Source of the DNA: Urinicoccus timonensis
GTDB lineage: Bacteria > Bacillota > Clostridia > Tissierellales > Peptoniphilaceae
Reading direction: 5' to 3'
Assembly: GCF_900232945.1 (NCBI RefSeq)
Contig: NZ_OCTU01000002.1
Coordinates: 1-64,000, forward strand
DNA length: 64,000 bases
A program made the position numbers and the translations under genes. Shown here piece after piece: positions 26,579-34,218 of this stretch. The notes under the pieces were generated by a model that saw only the letters and a program-made list of their open reading frames with translations, was not told where the DNA came from and did no database searches. Each line of letters begins with the position of its first letter. Positions within the stretch are counted from its first letter, which is position 1.

Positions 26579-27640
26579 TTTTTTAGATCGCAAGGCCCGC
26601 CAGGTCCGAAAGGCTTGGTAGGCCTTTTCTAATGTGTCGGAACAATAAGTAATGGCCACACCGGGGTCTTGGAGGGTCCAAAGGGGACCGAAGGACCTCA
26701 AGGGGACATAGGCCGACAGGGGCAGGTCCAAAAAGGACCCTCGCCGGATGCTTTGGCCCAGGGCCAGGTAGGATTCTTGGCCCAGACGGCCCCATTGGCC
26801 GGGAAGAGCCTTGTGTTTTTCCTTGTCCAGACCCAGAAGGGCCTTGCCCAAGGGGAGACCGGCCCTTTGCCAGAGGAAGGTAAAGTTGCCAGGCCGGTTT
26901 TTAATGGACAGGATGTATTGCTTTTTGGTATAGGGGTCTTCCTTGGTAAGGATGGATAAAAAGCCCCGCCATTGGACCTCCTTGGCCATGGACAGGAGGG
27001 CTGCATCCAAGAGGGAGGACTTGGTTTGTAAAATACTGGGGCCCCCAATATAGGCGGGGTATTGGGCGAAGGCCCGGGCAGAGGCGTAAAAGACCAGGTC
27101 TCCTTGGTCGGAGAAAAAGGCGATGAGTTGCCGCATGGTCTTGGAAGGTCCCTTGATGTATTCCTTAAAGGGGCCGGGGTCTTCTGGGGAGACCTGGTCC
27201 TTGGAAAAGTAAAGCCGGTTTTGGGCCAGGGAAATCAGGGGAAAGCCCGGGGCCTGGTCCAAGTCCTCATAGACTTTAGGCAGGGCAAAGTCGTATTTTT
27301 CGCAAAGATAGTTGATGATGCTGGAGTGGGGGATTCTTTGGTCATGGGCCAGGGGCATTTGGGCATAGTTTGCCAAATCATGAGCCTGGTCCAGGAAAAA
27401 GTCGTTTCGAGGATGGTCGGTAAAGAGCACAAGAGGGCGTCCTGGTCTTAGGTTAGCCAGGGACTTAATTTGCTGGTAGGCCAGGTCGTCTTCCTTGGCC
27501 AAAAGCATCCGGGAAGAAAAACAGGTGGAGCTATGGGGAATCTTGTCTAAACCCAGGCCAATGACCTTGTGGTCCTTGGAAAATTCCCTGGCCAGGGCCA
27601 AGCCGCCGTAACTGTCTGCTCCTACAATAAAAATATCCAT
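26564..27640 (-). CDS. Possible ATP-grasp-like protein, diverged
   Basis: The 358-residue protein starts MDIFIVGADSYGGLALAREF, a Rossmann-like N-terminus as in carbamoyl-phosphate-synthase-like ATP-grasp proteins, then LVLFTDHPRNDFFLD and INYLCEKYDFALPKVYED, which fits the pre-ATP-grasp layout (citrulline/carboxylate ligase-like). The expected lysine and DxNxR-type ATP/metal residues are not clear; INRPG is replaced by IKNRPGNF. I call it diverged or non-catalytic until modelled. Start at the ATG at 27640, eight bases after AAAGGAG. Convergent 15-base overlap with the ABC permease gene. Confidence 0.45.
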   Translation of the reverse strand: MDIFIVGADSYGGLALAREFSKDHKVIGLGLDKIPHSSTCFSSRMLLAKEDDLAYQQIKSLANLRPGRPLVLFTDHPRNDFFLDQAHDLANYAQMPLAHDQRIPHSSIINYLCEKYDFALPKVYEDLDQAPGFPLISLAQNRLYFSKDQVSPEDPGPFKEYIKGPSKTMRQLIAFFSDQGDLVFYASARAFAQYPAYIGGPSILQTKSSLLDAALLSMAKEVQWRGFLSILTKEDPYTKKQYILSIKNRPGNFTFLWQRAGLPLGKALLGLDKEKHKALPGQWGRLGQESYLALGQSIRRGSFLDLPLSAYVPLRSFGPLWTLQDPGVAITYCSDTLEKAYQAFRTWRALRSKKSSMS

Positions 27641-27737
27641 AATCCTCACTCCTTTAGACTATTGTAGCAAATCTTTGGAAACTTGTGTAAAAATCTTTTT
27701 TCTTGGATATATATAAAAGGTAAGAGTAGGTGACAAA

Positions 27738-28214
27738 ATGAAAATCAAGTTAATTAGCGTAGGCAAGCTCAAGGAAAAGTATTGGAAGGCCGCAGTGGCT
27801 GAATACCAAAAGCGTCTTGGAGCCTATTGCAAGCTAGAAATCATTGAATGCAGGGAAGAGAAGGCTCCAGAAGGCCTAAGCTCCCATGAAAGAGAGCAAA
27901 TTCTAAACCGGGAGGGCCAGGGAATCTTAAGCCATATCAAGGAAACAGACCAAGTGGTGAGCCTGGCCATCCAGGGTCAGGAAGTGGATTCTCCCCAGCT
28001 GGCTAAAAAGCTGGGCCAGTGGGAAATGCAGGGAGCCGACCTCTGCCTGGTTATTGGTGGGAGCCTGGGCTTAAGTCAAGAAGTCCTGGACCGGAGCCAA
28101 TGGAAGTGGAGTTTTTCTCCCCTGACCTTTCCCCACCAAATGGTCCGGGTCATGGTTTTGGAACAGGTCTACCGGGCCTACCGGATTAAGGAAGGCCACC
28201 CCTACCATAAATAA
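27738..28214 (+). CDS. rlmH: 23S rRNA (pseudouridine-1915-N3)-methyltransferase RlmH
   Basis: The 158-residue SPOUT methyltransferase has the family's start MKIKLISVGKLKEKYW, the SAM knot VIGGSLGLSQEVL and the end LTFPHQMVRVMVLEQVYRAYRI then EGHPYHK. Length is standard. It methylates helix 69 of 23S rRNA. It is followed after 41 bases by a small gene. Confidence 0.97.
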   Translation: MKIKLISVGKLKEKYWKAAVAEYQKRLGAYCKLEIIECREEKAPEGLSSHEREQILNREGQGILSHIKETDQVVSLAIQGQEVDSPQLAKKLGQWEMQGADLCLVIGGSLGLSQEVLDRSQWKWSFSPLTFPHQMVRVMVLEQVYRAYRIKEGHPYHK

Positions 28215-28255
28215 GCTTTCAATGGTAAAATAGAAAGAAGACAAGGAGGAATAAA

Positions 28256-28474
28256 ATGAGCGAAAATATGAGCGATGCAAAGAATGTTTCTTCCAACAAG
28301 GCCAAGGAAATGAAGGCCCATTTGGAACAAGAAAACTCGAAAAACCACGAAAAAACCCCTGCCAGCGACCTCTACAGCAAGGTCAAGGACAAGGATCCAG
28401 AAACTGGCGTAGAAAAACCAACAGAAGAAGCTGTGGAAGAAGCCATAGAGTGGAACCAAGAAAACCAAATGTAA
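28256..28474 (+). CDS. Small hydrophilic protein, weakly DUF3787-like
   Basis: The 72-residue protein is very charged, with no membrane helix. Its last 22 residues (VEKPTEEAVEEAIEWNQENQM) resemble the conserved C-terminal box of the clostridial DUF3787 family (PSEEQV..AKEWVDEN), some of which have been called spore-surface proteins. The match is short. AAGGAGG precedes the ATG and a strong terminator follows, so the gene is likely real. Confidence 0.5.
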   Translation: MSENMSDAKNVSSNKAKEMKAHLEQENSKNHEKTPASDLYSKVKDKDPETGVEKPTEEAVEEAIEWNQENQM

Positions 28475-28476
28475 AG

Positions 28477-28504
28477 AAAAAAGACTCCCTAGGGAGTCTT
28501 TTTT
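28477..28504. terminator. Bidirectional terminator between convergent genes
   Basis: A near-perfect 14-bp palindrome, AAAAAAGACTCCCT/AGGGAGTCTTTTTT, between the small gene and mgsA. Confidence 0.85.
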
Positions 28505-28525
28505 AGGTCTTTTGCCATTTTCAGG

Positions 28526-28999
28526 CTAGGATTTTTTCTTGTCCCTGTGGCCTACATTTAAGATATGGCCATTATCTACAATTTCCACCTCATAGGAAGA
28601 TTGGTAGAGGGGGGATGAAATGAGATAGTTGGCTGTAGTGGGACAGGTGGCCAAGGCGATATTGTAGAGGGTGGAAATCCGAAAGAGGGCCTTGACATCT
28701 GGATCGTGGGGCATGGCCTCCAAGGGGTCCCAGAAGAAGATCAAGATGTCCACCTTGCTTTCAGAAATCATGGCACCAATTTGCTGGTCTCCACCCAGGG
28801 GGCCAGAAATCATGGCTTTGACCTTGAGACCGGTTCTTTCAGAAAGGAGACTGGCTGTGTTGCCGGTTCCCAAAAGATTGTGGTCCTTTAAGAGGTCCTT
28901 GTTCTTATAGACCCAGGCCAAGAGGTCATCCTTTTTATGGTCATGGGCCACCAGGGCAATGGTTTTTTTCTCAGGAATCCTAATTTTTTTATGTAGCAT
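28526..28999 (-). CDS. mgsA: Methylglyoxal synthase
   Basis: The 157-residue enzyme converts dihydroxyacetone phosphate to methylglyoxal and phosphate, a glycolytic bypass. Visible family parts: IALVAHDHKKDDL at the start, LLGTGNTASLL, SGPLGGDQQIGAMI with the catalytic Asp, FFWDPLEAMPHDPDVKAL and NIALATCPTTANYLI. AAGGGAGGT precedes the ATG. Confidence 0.96.
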   Translation of the reverse strand: MLHKKIRIPEKKTIALVAHDHKKDDLLAWVYKNKDLLKDHNLLGTGNTASLLSERTGLKVKAMISGPLGGDQQIGAMISESKVDILIFFWDPLEAMPHDPDVKALFRISTLYNIALATCPTTANYLISSPLYQSSYEVEIVDNGHILNVGHRDKKKS

Positions 29000-29095
29000 A
29001 ATCTACCTCCCTTGACTAGATACCCTTATTTTTCCTTTTGACACAGGAAGGAAAAAGACTTTTTTAAAGAAAGAGTAAAGAATTTTTTAAAAATC

Positions 29096-29124
29096 TTGAC
29101 AAGTACCAGTCTTTATGCTATTCT
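29096..29124 (+). promoter_or_regulatory. Extended -10 sigma-A promoter of the orphan small RNA
   Basis: A perfect TTGACA, a 17-base spacer and TATTCT with the extended TGC just before it. Start is expected near 29131. No protein gene follows on this strand before a terminator. Confidence 0.85.
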
Positions 29125-29130
29125 TAGTAC

Positions 29131-29250
29131 AAATTGAAGGGACAAAAACTCCTTAGCTGGTTTATTTCTTTCTTTCTTACTTACTCAACGGTTGTTTTAC
29201 ATATAACCGGGTCTCTTCAATTCAAGCCACCACCAGGGTGGCTTTTTTTA
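29131..29250 (+). ncRNA. Orphan small RNA of about 120 nt, class unknown
   Basis: The transcript predicted from the promoter at 29096-29124 would be closed by a 12-bp stem (29132-29143 with 29211-29222, one G-U), contains an inner CGGTT/AACCG hairpin (189-193 with 205-209 of the 29 kb block) and a pyrimidine-rich unpaired stretch (TTTCTTTCTTTCTTAC), and ends in a clean terminator (AGCCACC/GGTGGCT then TTTTTTT, 29225-29249). The region has no open reading frame of note. I do not recognise it as 6S, SRP, tmRNA or a riboswitch. The nearby genes face left, so it is a free-standing gene. Confidence 0.65.
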
Positions 29251-29283
29251 TGCTAGAAGGGATCCTTTGCTAAAGTGATAGAT

Positions 29284-29318
29284 AAAAATCCGCTGGCCCT
29301 AGTGGCCAGCGGATTTTT
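29284..29318. terminator. Bidirectional terminator after the zinc-ribbon/SH3 gene
   Basis: A perfect 15-bp stem AAAAATCCGCTGGCC/GGCCAGCGGATTTTT with loop CTAGT. Confidence 0.9.
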
Positions 29319-29358
29319 AAGCCTGGTCTAGACTCCAGAGAGCCCTTTTTCTTCTAAA

Positions 29359-30273
29359 CTATTGAAAATTATTATGGGTAACCCAGCCGGCATCCCCCAC
29401 ATAAAGCCAGAGGAGGCCTGTGTCATCTACAGAAAAATCTTTTACATAACACTCTGTACCGGGTCCTACGCTGAATAAGATGGGGTAGTTTGTGCTTGGG
29501 CCACTTCGGATATTGGCCTTATTGGTGGTTGTTTGCAACTTTTTTTCCAAGAGGTTTCGACCCAGGTCTTCCAGCCTTTCTCTTTTTTCATTTTCTTCCA
29601 TTTGGGCTTCTTGGATTTGATTTTCTTCCTGTACACCCTGGAGGTTGTTGTTGAAGAATTCATTTTTCGGGTCCAGGTTCAAAAGTCCTTGTAAAATTTC
29701 CCTGGACTCGTCAAAAAATCCCAATTCATTATTTGTTTTTACCAGGTCATTGAGGATTCCCAAAAAAGAAGTCTTTAATTTTTCCACATCAGCTGGGTCC
29801 TTGACCTTATTTTTTTCCAAGTTTAAGATGATTTCATAGGCCTGGATAAAATCTTCCTTTTTCATATTGTCTTTTGCCAGGATTTCCTCGGCCTGGGCAT
29901 AGAGGTCATCATTTTCCTTTTGGCCCTTGATTGCGTCCATCTTCTTCTTGTATTGGTCGTCCTTGGTGAGGTTGTAAAGGGCTTGGTTGGTTTCCAACAT
30001 GGCCGAATAGTCCTTATTCATTTCTTGGACTTCAAGTTTTTGCAAAAGTTCATTGACCTGCTTGTTGTGCTTACTTTTGGCCAGGGCATAAAAGCCAAGT
30101 CCTGCCAGGATAAAGAGGACAAGTAGGCCGATAAGGATGGCTTTTACATTAATTTTCTTGGCTTCTTTTTGGTTAGGGGTCTCTTGGATGCCAGGGAGGG
30201 ACAAGTCCCTGCCACAAGAGGCGCAAAATTTAGCTTGGTCCTTGTTTTCATGTCCACAAAAACTACATTTCAT
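29359..30273 (-). CDS. Zinc-ribbon membrane protein with helical repeat region and SH3 domain
   Basis: The 304-residue protein starts with a zinc ribbon (C3, C6, C17, C20), then a linker, one membrane helix (about 43-64), a Lys/Glu/Asn-rich helical TPR-like region (70-235) and a C-terminal SH3b-like domain (ANIRSGPSTNYPILFSVGPG, then WLYVGDAGWV). Topology should be zinc ribbon inside, SH3 outside against the cell wall. It repeats the order of parts of the 536-residue protein at 386. It follows another zinc-ribbon gene by eight bases, so the two are an operon. Function unknown; a wall-sensing or scaffold role is inference. Confidence 0.65.
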   Translation of the reverse strand: MKCSFCGHENKDQAKFCASCGRDLSLPGIQETPNQKEAKKINVKAILIGLLVLFILAGLGFYALAKSKHNKQVNELLQKLEVQEMNKDYSAMLETNQALYNLTKDDQYKKKMDAIKGQKENDDLYAQAEEILAKDNMKKEDFIQAYEIILNLEKNKVKDPADVEKLKTSFLGILNDLVKTNNELGFFDESREILQGLLNLDPKNEFFNNNLQGVQEENQIQEAQMEENEKRERLEDLGRNLLEKKLQTTTNKANIRSGPSTNYPILFSVGPGTECYVKDFSVDDTGLLWLYVGDAGWVTHNNFQ

Positions 30274-30281
30274 AGGCCCAC

Positions 30282-30761
30282 CTACATACTAGCAGCTATT
30301 TGGGCCAGGACTAGAAAGACGAAAAAGTAGAGAAAGAGGATGACAAGGGTGATAATAAAGACGCTGAGGCCAGCCCTGTTCCAGGGTTCTTGGATCCGGG
30401 CAAATTCATCCATATCCCGGTAGTCAAGGCTTCTTGCTGCCCATTCGTTCCCCTTAAAACCAGCCACAAAGGCCAGGATGATATTTACCAGAGGAATACA
30501 CTCCAGGATGGCCAAGAGGTAGAGCTTGTTACCAAGGGCCCATACAGCTACCAGGGTAAAGGCGCCCCAGTTAAAGACACCGGGTCTTTGCTTTTTGGAA
30601 AAAGACTCCCGATCAATATTTCCCTTGGTCATCAAGTCACTTTCGTTAATGGCATCGAAGATGCCTTTGTTTGGATTTTCATAGGCCTCATTGATGGCCC
30701 CGCAATTTGTGCAAAATTTATCCTCAGGGGATAGTTGACTATGACAGTATTTACAATTCAT
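30282..30761 (-). CDS. Zinc-ribbon protein with C-terminal membrane helices
   Basis: The 159-residue protein has a zinc ribbon (C3, C6, C17, C20; FCTNCG), a polar stretch to about 65, then hydrophobic helices at about 67-100 and 132-157. The middle, VFNWGAFTLVAVWALGNKLYLLAILECIPLVNI, resembles the small DUF2628-like or ribonuclease-G-neighbour family of zinc-ribbon membrane proteins. Function unknown. AAAGGAGG precedes the ATG, and a (TA)11 tract lies 24 bases upstream. Confidence 0.7.
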   Translation of the reverse strand: MNCKYCHSQLSPEDKFCTNCGAINEAYENPNKGIFDAINESDLMTKGNIDRESFSKKQRPGVFNWGAFTLVAVWALGNKLYLLAILECIPLVNIILAFVAGFKGNEWAARSLDYRDMDEFARIQEPWNRAGLSVFIITLVILFLYFFVFLVLAQIAASM

Positions 30762-30785
30762 ATTTACAACCTCCTTTTACCTAAT

Positions 30786-30807
30786 TATATATATATATAT
30801 ATATATA
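30786..30807. repeat. (TA)11 simple repeat in the promoter region of the zinc-ribbon operon
   Basis: Eleven TA units stand 24 bases before the start codon of the leftward gene at 30761. The -10 box of that operon would fall within the tract: TTCAAG (30830-30825), a 17-base spacer, then TATATA on the minus strand. Confidence 0.85.
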
Positions 30808-30858
30808 ATTTCAAGCTTTATCCCCTTGAAGGAATAATAGGAAAAAGGAAAGTTCACC

Positions 30859-30888
30859 AAAAAAACCGCCTCTAGGAGACGGTTTTTT
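30859..30888. terminator. Terminator overlapping the end of the MFS gene
   Basis: AAAACCGCCTC/GAGACGGTTTT with T runs on both strands. The stop codon (30872-30874) lies in the loop region, so the stem begins inside the coding sequence. Confidence 0.75.
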
Positions 30889-32095
30889 CCTTATGGAAGG
30901 CGGACTTGTAAAAGAAGATTAAACCTAAGATGAAGAAGACCACCAGGACCAAGAGGGCCTTGCTTTGGTTGCCAGTAACCTGGCTGATTAAGGAGACCAC
31001 AAAGGTCCCAAACATGGAGGCTCCCTTGCCGAAGATGTCGTAGATGCCAAAGTATTGGGAGGATTTTTCCTGGGGAATGAGCTTGGCAAAGTAGGACCGG
31101 GACAGGGCCTGGATGGCTCCTTGGAACATGCCTACCAGGGCGGCCAGGATCCAAAAATGGGTCAGGGTCTTTAGGAAGACGGCAAAGATGGCGATGCAGG
31201 TATAGGCCAGGATGGTGACCATTAAAAGTTTTGCCGAGTCCACTTTTTTGGACAGGCGACCAAAAAAGATGGCACAGGGGAAGGCCACAAACTGGGTCAT
31301 CAAGAGGGCCAGGATGAGTCCCTTTTGGTCCAGACCCAGGGAAGACCCATAGGCTGTAGCCATGTTGATAATGGTATAGACACCGTCAATGTAAAAGAGG
31401 AAGGACAAGAGGAAGAAAAAGAGCCTCTTGTCTTTTTTGATTTCCTTGAGACTTTCCTTGAGAGACTGCCGGGCCAGGGAATTTTCTTCCCGGGGGCCTT
31501 GCTGGTAAGTCCTTAAAAGAGGCAGGGTAAAGGCCAACCACCAAAGGGCAATGATGACAAAGATTAAAATTGAAGCTGGACGGATGGTCAGGCCAATTTT
31601 TTCGTGGAAGAGTAAAAGGCCCAGACAGAGGATAAAGGGCAGGCAAGAACCCACATAGCCCCAGGCATAGCCTGCCGAAGACACCATGTCCATCCGGTCG
31701 TCGCTGGTAATGTCTTTAAGCATGCTGTCGTAAAAGACCAAGGACCCGTTAAAGCCAACCTTGGTGAGAATGTAGAGGATGAGGAAGGCCAACCAGCTTG
31801 TTGGCAGGGGTTGGAGGAGGCAGCCTAGAAAACCCAGGAGGAAGAAGAGACCGAAAAATATCTTTCTCTTACCATGGATGTCGGCATAGGCTCCCAAAAA
31901 GGGTCCCAGGATGGCGGTTACCAGGGTGGAAAAGGTAACGGCATAGCCCCAATAGGCCAGGTAGGTGGCAGGATCCAAGTCTTCCTTGGCCAGGAGGTTA
32001 AAGAAGATGGGGATCATGGTGGTGGCAATGAGGATGTAGGCTGAATTTCCAACATCATAGAAGATAAAATTGCGTTCGGATTTTGTATACTTCAT
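30872..32095 (-). CDS. MFS transporter, UMF1/Atg22-like
   Basis: The 407-residue protein has twelve membrane helices. Its start (NFIFYDVGNSAYILIATTMIPIFF) and the LGPFLGAYADIHGKRKIFF loop are typical of the UMF1 family of the major facilitator superfamily, related to yeast Atg22. Substrates are unproven. Its start overlaps the preceding gene by ATGA and it is last in a five-gene leftward run. Confidence 0.85.
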   Translation of the reverse strand: MKYTKSERNFIFYDVGNSAYILIATTMIPIFFNLLAKEDLDPATYLAYWGYAVTFSTLVTAILGPFLGAYADIHGKRKIFFGLFFLLGFLGCLLQPLPTSWLAFLILYILTKVGFNGSLVFYDSMLKDITSDDRMDMVSSAGYAWGYVGSCLPFILCLGLLLFHEKIGLTIRPASILIFVIIALWWLAFTLPLLRTYQQGPREENSLARQSLKESLKEIKKDKRLFFFLLSFLFYIDGVYTIINMATAYGSSLGLDQKGLILALLMTQFVAFPCAIFFGRLSKKVDSAKLLMVTILAYTCIAIFAVFLKTLTHFWILAALVGMFQGAIQALSRSYFAKLIPQEKSSQYFGIYDIFGKGASMFGTFVVSLISQVTGNQSKALLVLVVFFILGLIFFYKSAFHKEKTVS

Positions 32096-32895
32096 TGTTT
32101 CCTCCCATTAAAATCTAGGTCTACCAGGTCTGGTAGGGGGGAATCTTCTGTCAGCCAGAGGTAGATAGTCTCTGTAAAGGCGGCAGCTTTTTGGGGACAG
32201 TCTTTTAGGATATCCACCAGGGCCTGGTTGGTTTTTTCTGCCTGGGGATGGGGGACTTGGAGCACCAGCTGGTTGCCAAAGGACCGGTCCAGTTTGGCGA
32301 TTTTCAAAAGACCCAAGAGGATTTTTTCCTGCCAGGGTCCCCGGGGTTGGAAGATTTTTTTCACCCGCTTGAAGTCCCGGATGGAGGTCTGGATATCGGA
32401 TAGGGTGGCGCCAAAGCCTTGGTAGATGGCCAAGATGGCTCTTAAGTCATAGGAGGGGGCAAAGAGGTCACTTTGCCGGAAGCCATTTAGGTCCTGGCCA
32501 TTTTTTTCAATGAAATACCGGTCCAATTCCCCCTCTATGGAGATATGGTCAAAGCCCGACCTGGCCAGGGCGTTGACTGTAGGATGGATGGAGGCATCTA
32601 CAAAAAAATGGTTGCAGAGACCCAGAAAATAAGCCAGGCTCCTGGGTTTTTGAGCCAGGTGGGGTTGGAATTTTTTAAGGTCCTCCAGGAGGCTGCGAAA
32701 GGGCCGGTCGTGGAGGAGGGTCCCTAGGTTTTTTTCTCCCTTGACTTGCTTGGAGATTTGGAAAAAGAAGAGGTCAGGGCCTTGGTTTCCCAAAAGGTAG
32801 AGGTCTTCTTGGCCCTGGATTAATTCCTTCAATTTGGGACTGAAATGGTCTTGGATTTCTTTTCCCAAAAAGTAGTGGGTGACAAAGCTGGCCAT
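32092..32895 (-). CDS. Zinc-dependent phospholipase C family protein
   Basis: The 267-residue protein has the metal pattern of this family: His6-His7 in FVTHYFLG, QGPDLFFF with the metal Asp, LCNHFFVDASIHP and HISIEGELDRYF. Clostridial relatives of this kind lack the export signal and are common in anaerobes; whether they hydrolyse phospholipid is untested. No signal peptide here either. It overlaps the MFS gene by four bases and follows the symporter gene by 15. Confidence 0.8.
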   Translation of the reverse strand: MASFVTHYFLGKEIQDHFSPKLKELIQGQEDLYLLGNQGPDLFFFQISKQVKGEKNLGTLLHDRPFRSLLEDLKKFQPHLAQKPRSLAYFLGLCNHFFVDASIHPTVNALARSGFDHISIEGELDRYFIEKNGQDLNGFRQSDLFAPSYDLRAILAIYQGFGATLSDIQTSIRDFKRVKKIFQPRGPWQEKILLGLLKIAKLDRSFGNQLVLQVPHPQAEKTNQALVDILKDCPQKAAAFTETIYLWLTEDSPLPDLVDLDFNGRKQ

Positions 32896-32910
32896 GGTCT
32901 AGATCCTTTC

Positions 32911-34218
32911 TTAAATTTCTACATCATCTAAATTGTCATAGTCATCTTCTTCTGGACTCTTGTCTCGGTAGAGTTCTTCCTTGTTAAAGAGACCTTCTTG
33001 GTGGGCAACAATGGTTGTTACAACAGCATCTCCTGAACAGTTTACAGCTGTTCGAGCCATGTCTAGGACCCGGTCAATCCCCATAATGAGGCCAATACCC
33101 TCTACAGGGAGGCCTACGGAGTTAAAGACCATGGCCAGGGTAATCAAACCCACACCGGGAACGGCAGCAGTACCAATGGAGGCCATGGTGGCCGTACCAA
33201 TAACGGTAAGAAAGTCGCTTAATTCCAAGTGGATGCCAAAGGCTTGGGCCACAAAGATTACGGCTACCCCTTGCATGATGGCAGTACCATCCATGTTGAT
33301 GGTGGCTCCTAGGGGGATGGTAAAGGAGGAGATTTTTTTAGAAACCCCCATATCCTCCAAGGTTTGGATGTTTACCGGGACGGTAGCCCCACTGGAAGCT
33401 GTTGAAAAGGCGAAGCCCAAGACGGGGGAAAAGCGCTTGAAAAAAGCAAAGGGGTTGGCCCGGGTAAAGATAAAGAGGAGGAGCCCATAAACAGCAACCA
33501 ATTGGATGGCCAGGCCTCCACTAACGGTAAGCATGTACTTAATCATGGGTAGGAAGCCATCAAAACCAATATCCGAAAAGGTTTTGGCAATGAGGGCAAA
33601 GACTCCAACAGGGGCCGCCTTCATGACATTAAAGGTCATGGTCATCATGACTTCATTGGCTTCATTCATAAAACGGGTAATGACAGGAACGTGGTTGCCT
33701 AAAGAGGCCAGGATGACTCCCAAGAAGAGGGCAAAAAAGATAATTTGCAACATATTCCCACTGGTTAAGGATTCAATGGGGTTTTTGGGGATGATGTCCA
33801 GAACCATGTCGATTCCTGTGGTGGCTGTCTTGGCAATTTCTGTCTGGGCAGTTTTTACCTCAGACAAGTTTAGGCCGACGCCAGGGTTGGTCAATTGAGA
33901 AAAGGCCAGGGCAATGATAATGGCTAAAGCTGTAGTGAGGATATAAAAGGCCAGGGTCTTTAAACCCACCTTTCCTAGGCGTTTGGTATCCCCGATACTC
34001 ATGGCTCCTGTAACGATGGAGAAAAAGACCAGGGGAACAACTAACATTTGCATCAGTCGCATAAAGCCTGTGCCAAAGAGTTGGAAGACGCCATTAATTA
34101 AGAAACGGTCTTTAAAGGGACCGGCAGGTAAGAAGTAGTGGACCAAAACCCCCAGGACTAAACCGGATAAAAGACCTATAAAGATTTGACTGGTAAGGGA
34201 GAGTTTTTTTTCTTTCAT
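32911..34218 (-). CDS. Dicarboxylate/amino acid:cation symporter (DAACS)
   Basis: The 435-residue protein has about eight membrane helices plus the two re-entrant loops: the serine-rich AFSTASSGATVPVN and the NMDGTAIMQG motif in helix 7, then the later GLPVEGIGLIMGIDRVLDMARTAVNCSGD segment, as in GltP/GltT. Import of glutamate, aspartate, serine/threonine or dicarboxylates with Na+ or H+. Overlaps the RmlD-like gene by ATGA. Confidence 0.92.
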   Translation of the reverse strand: MKEKKLSLTSQIFIGLLSGLVLGVLVHYFLPAGPFKDRFLINGVFQLFGTGFMRLMQMLVVPLVFFSIVTGAMSIGDTKRLGKVGLKTLAFYILTTALAIIIALAFSQLTNPGVGLNLSEVKTAQTEIAKTATTGIDMVLDIIPKNPIESLTSGNMLQIIFFALFLGVILASLGNHVPVITRFMNEANEVMMTMTFNVMKAAPVGVFALIAKTFSDIGFDGFLPMIKYMLTVSGGLAIQLVAVYGLLLFIFTRANPFAFFKRFSPVLGFAFSTASSGATVPVNIQTLEDMGVSKKISSFTIPLGATINMDGTAIMQGVAVIFVAQAFGIHLELSDFLTVIGTATMASIGTAAVPGVGLITLAMVFNSVGLPVEGIGLIMGIDRVLDMARTAVNCSGDAVVTTIVAHQEGLFNKEELYRDKSPEEDDYDNLDDVEI

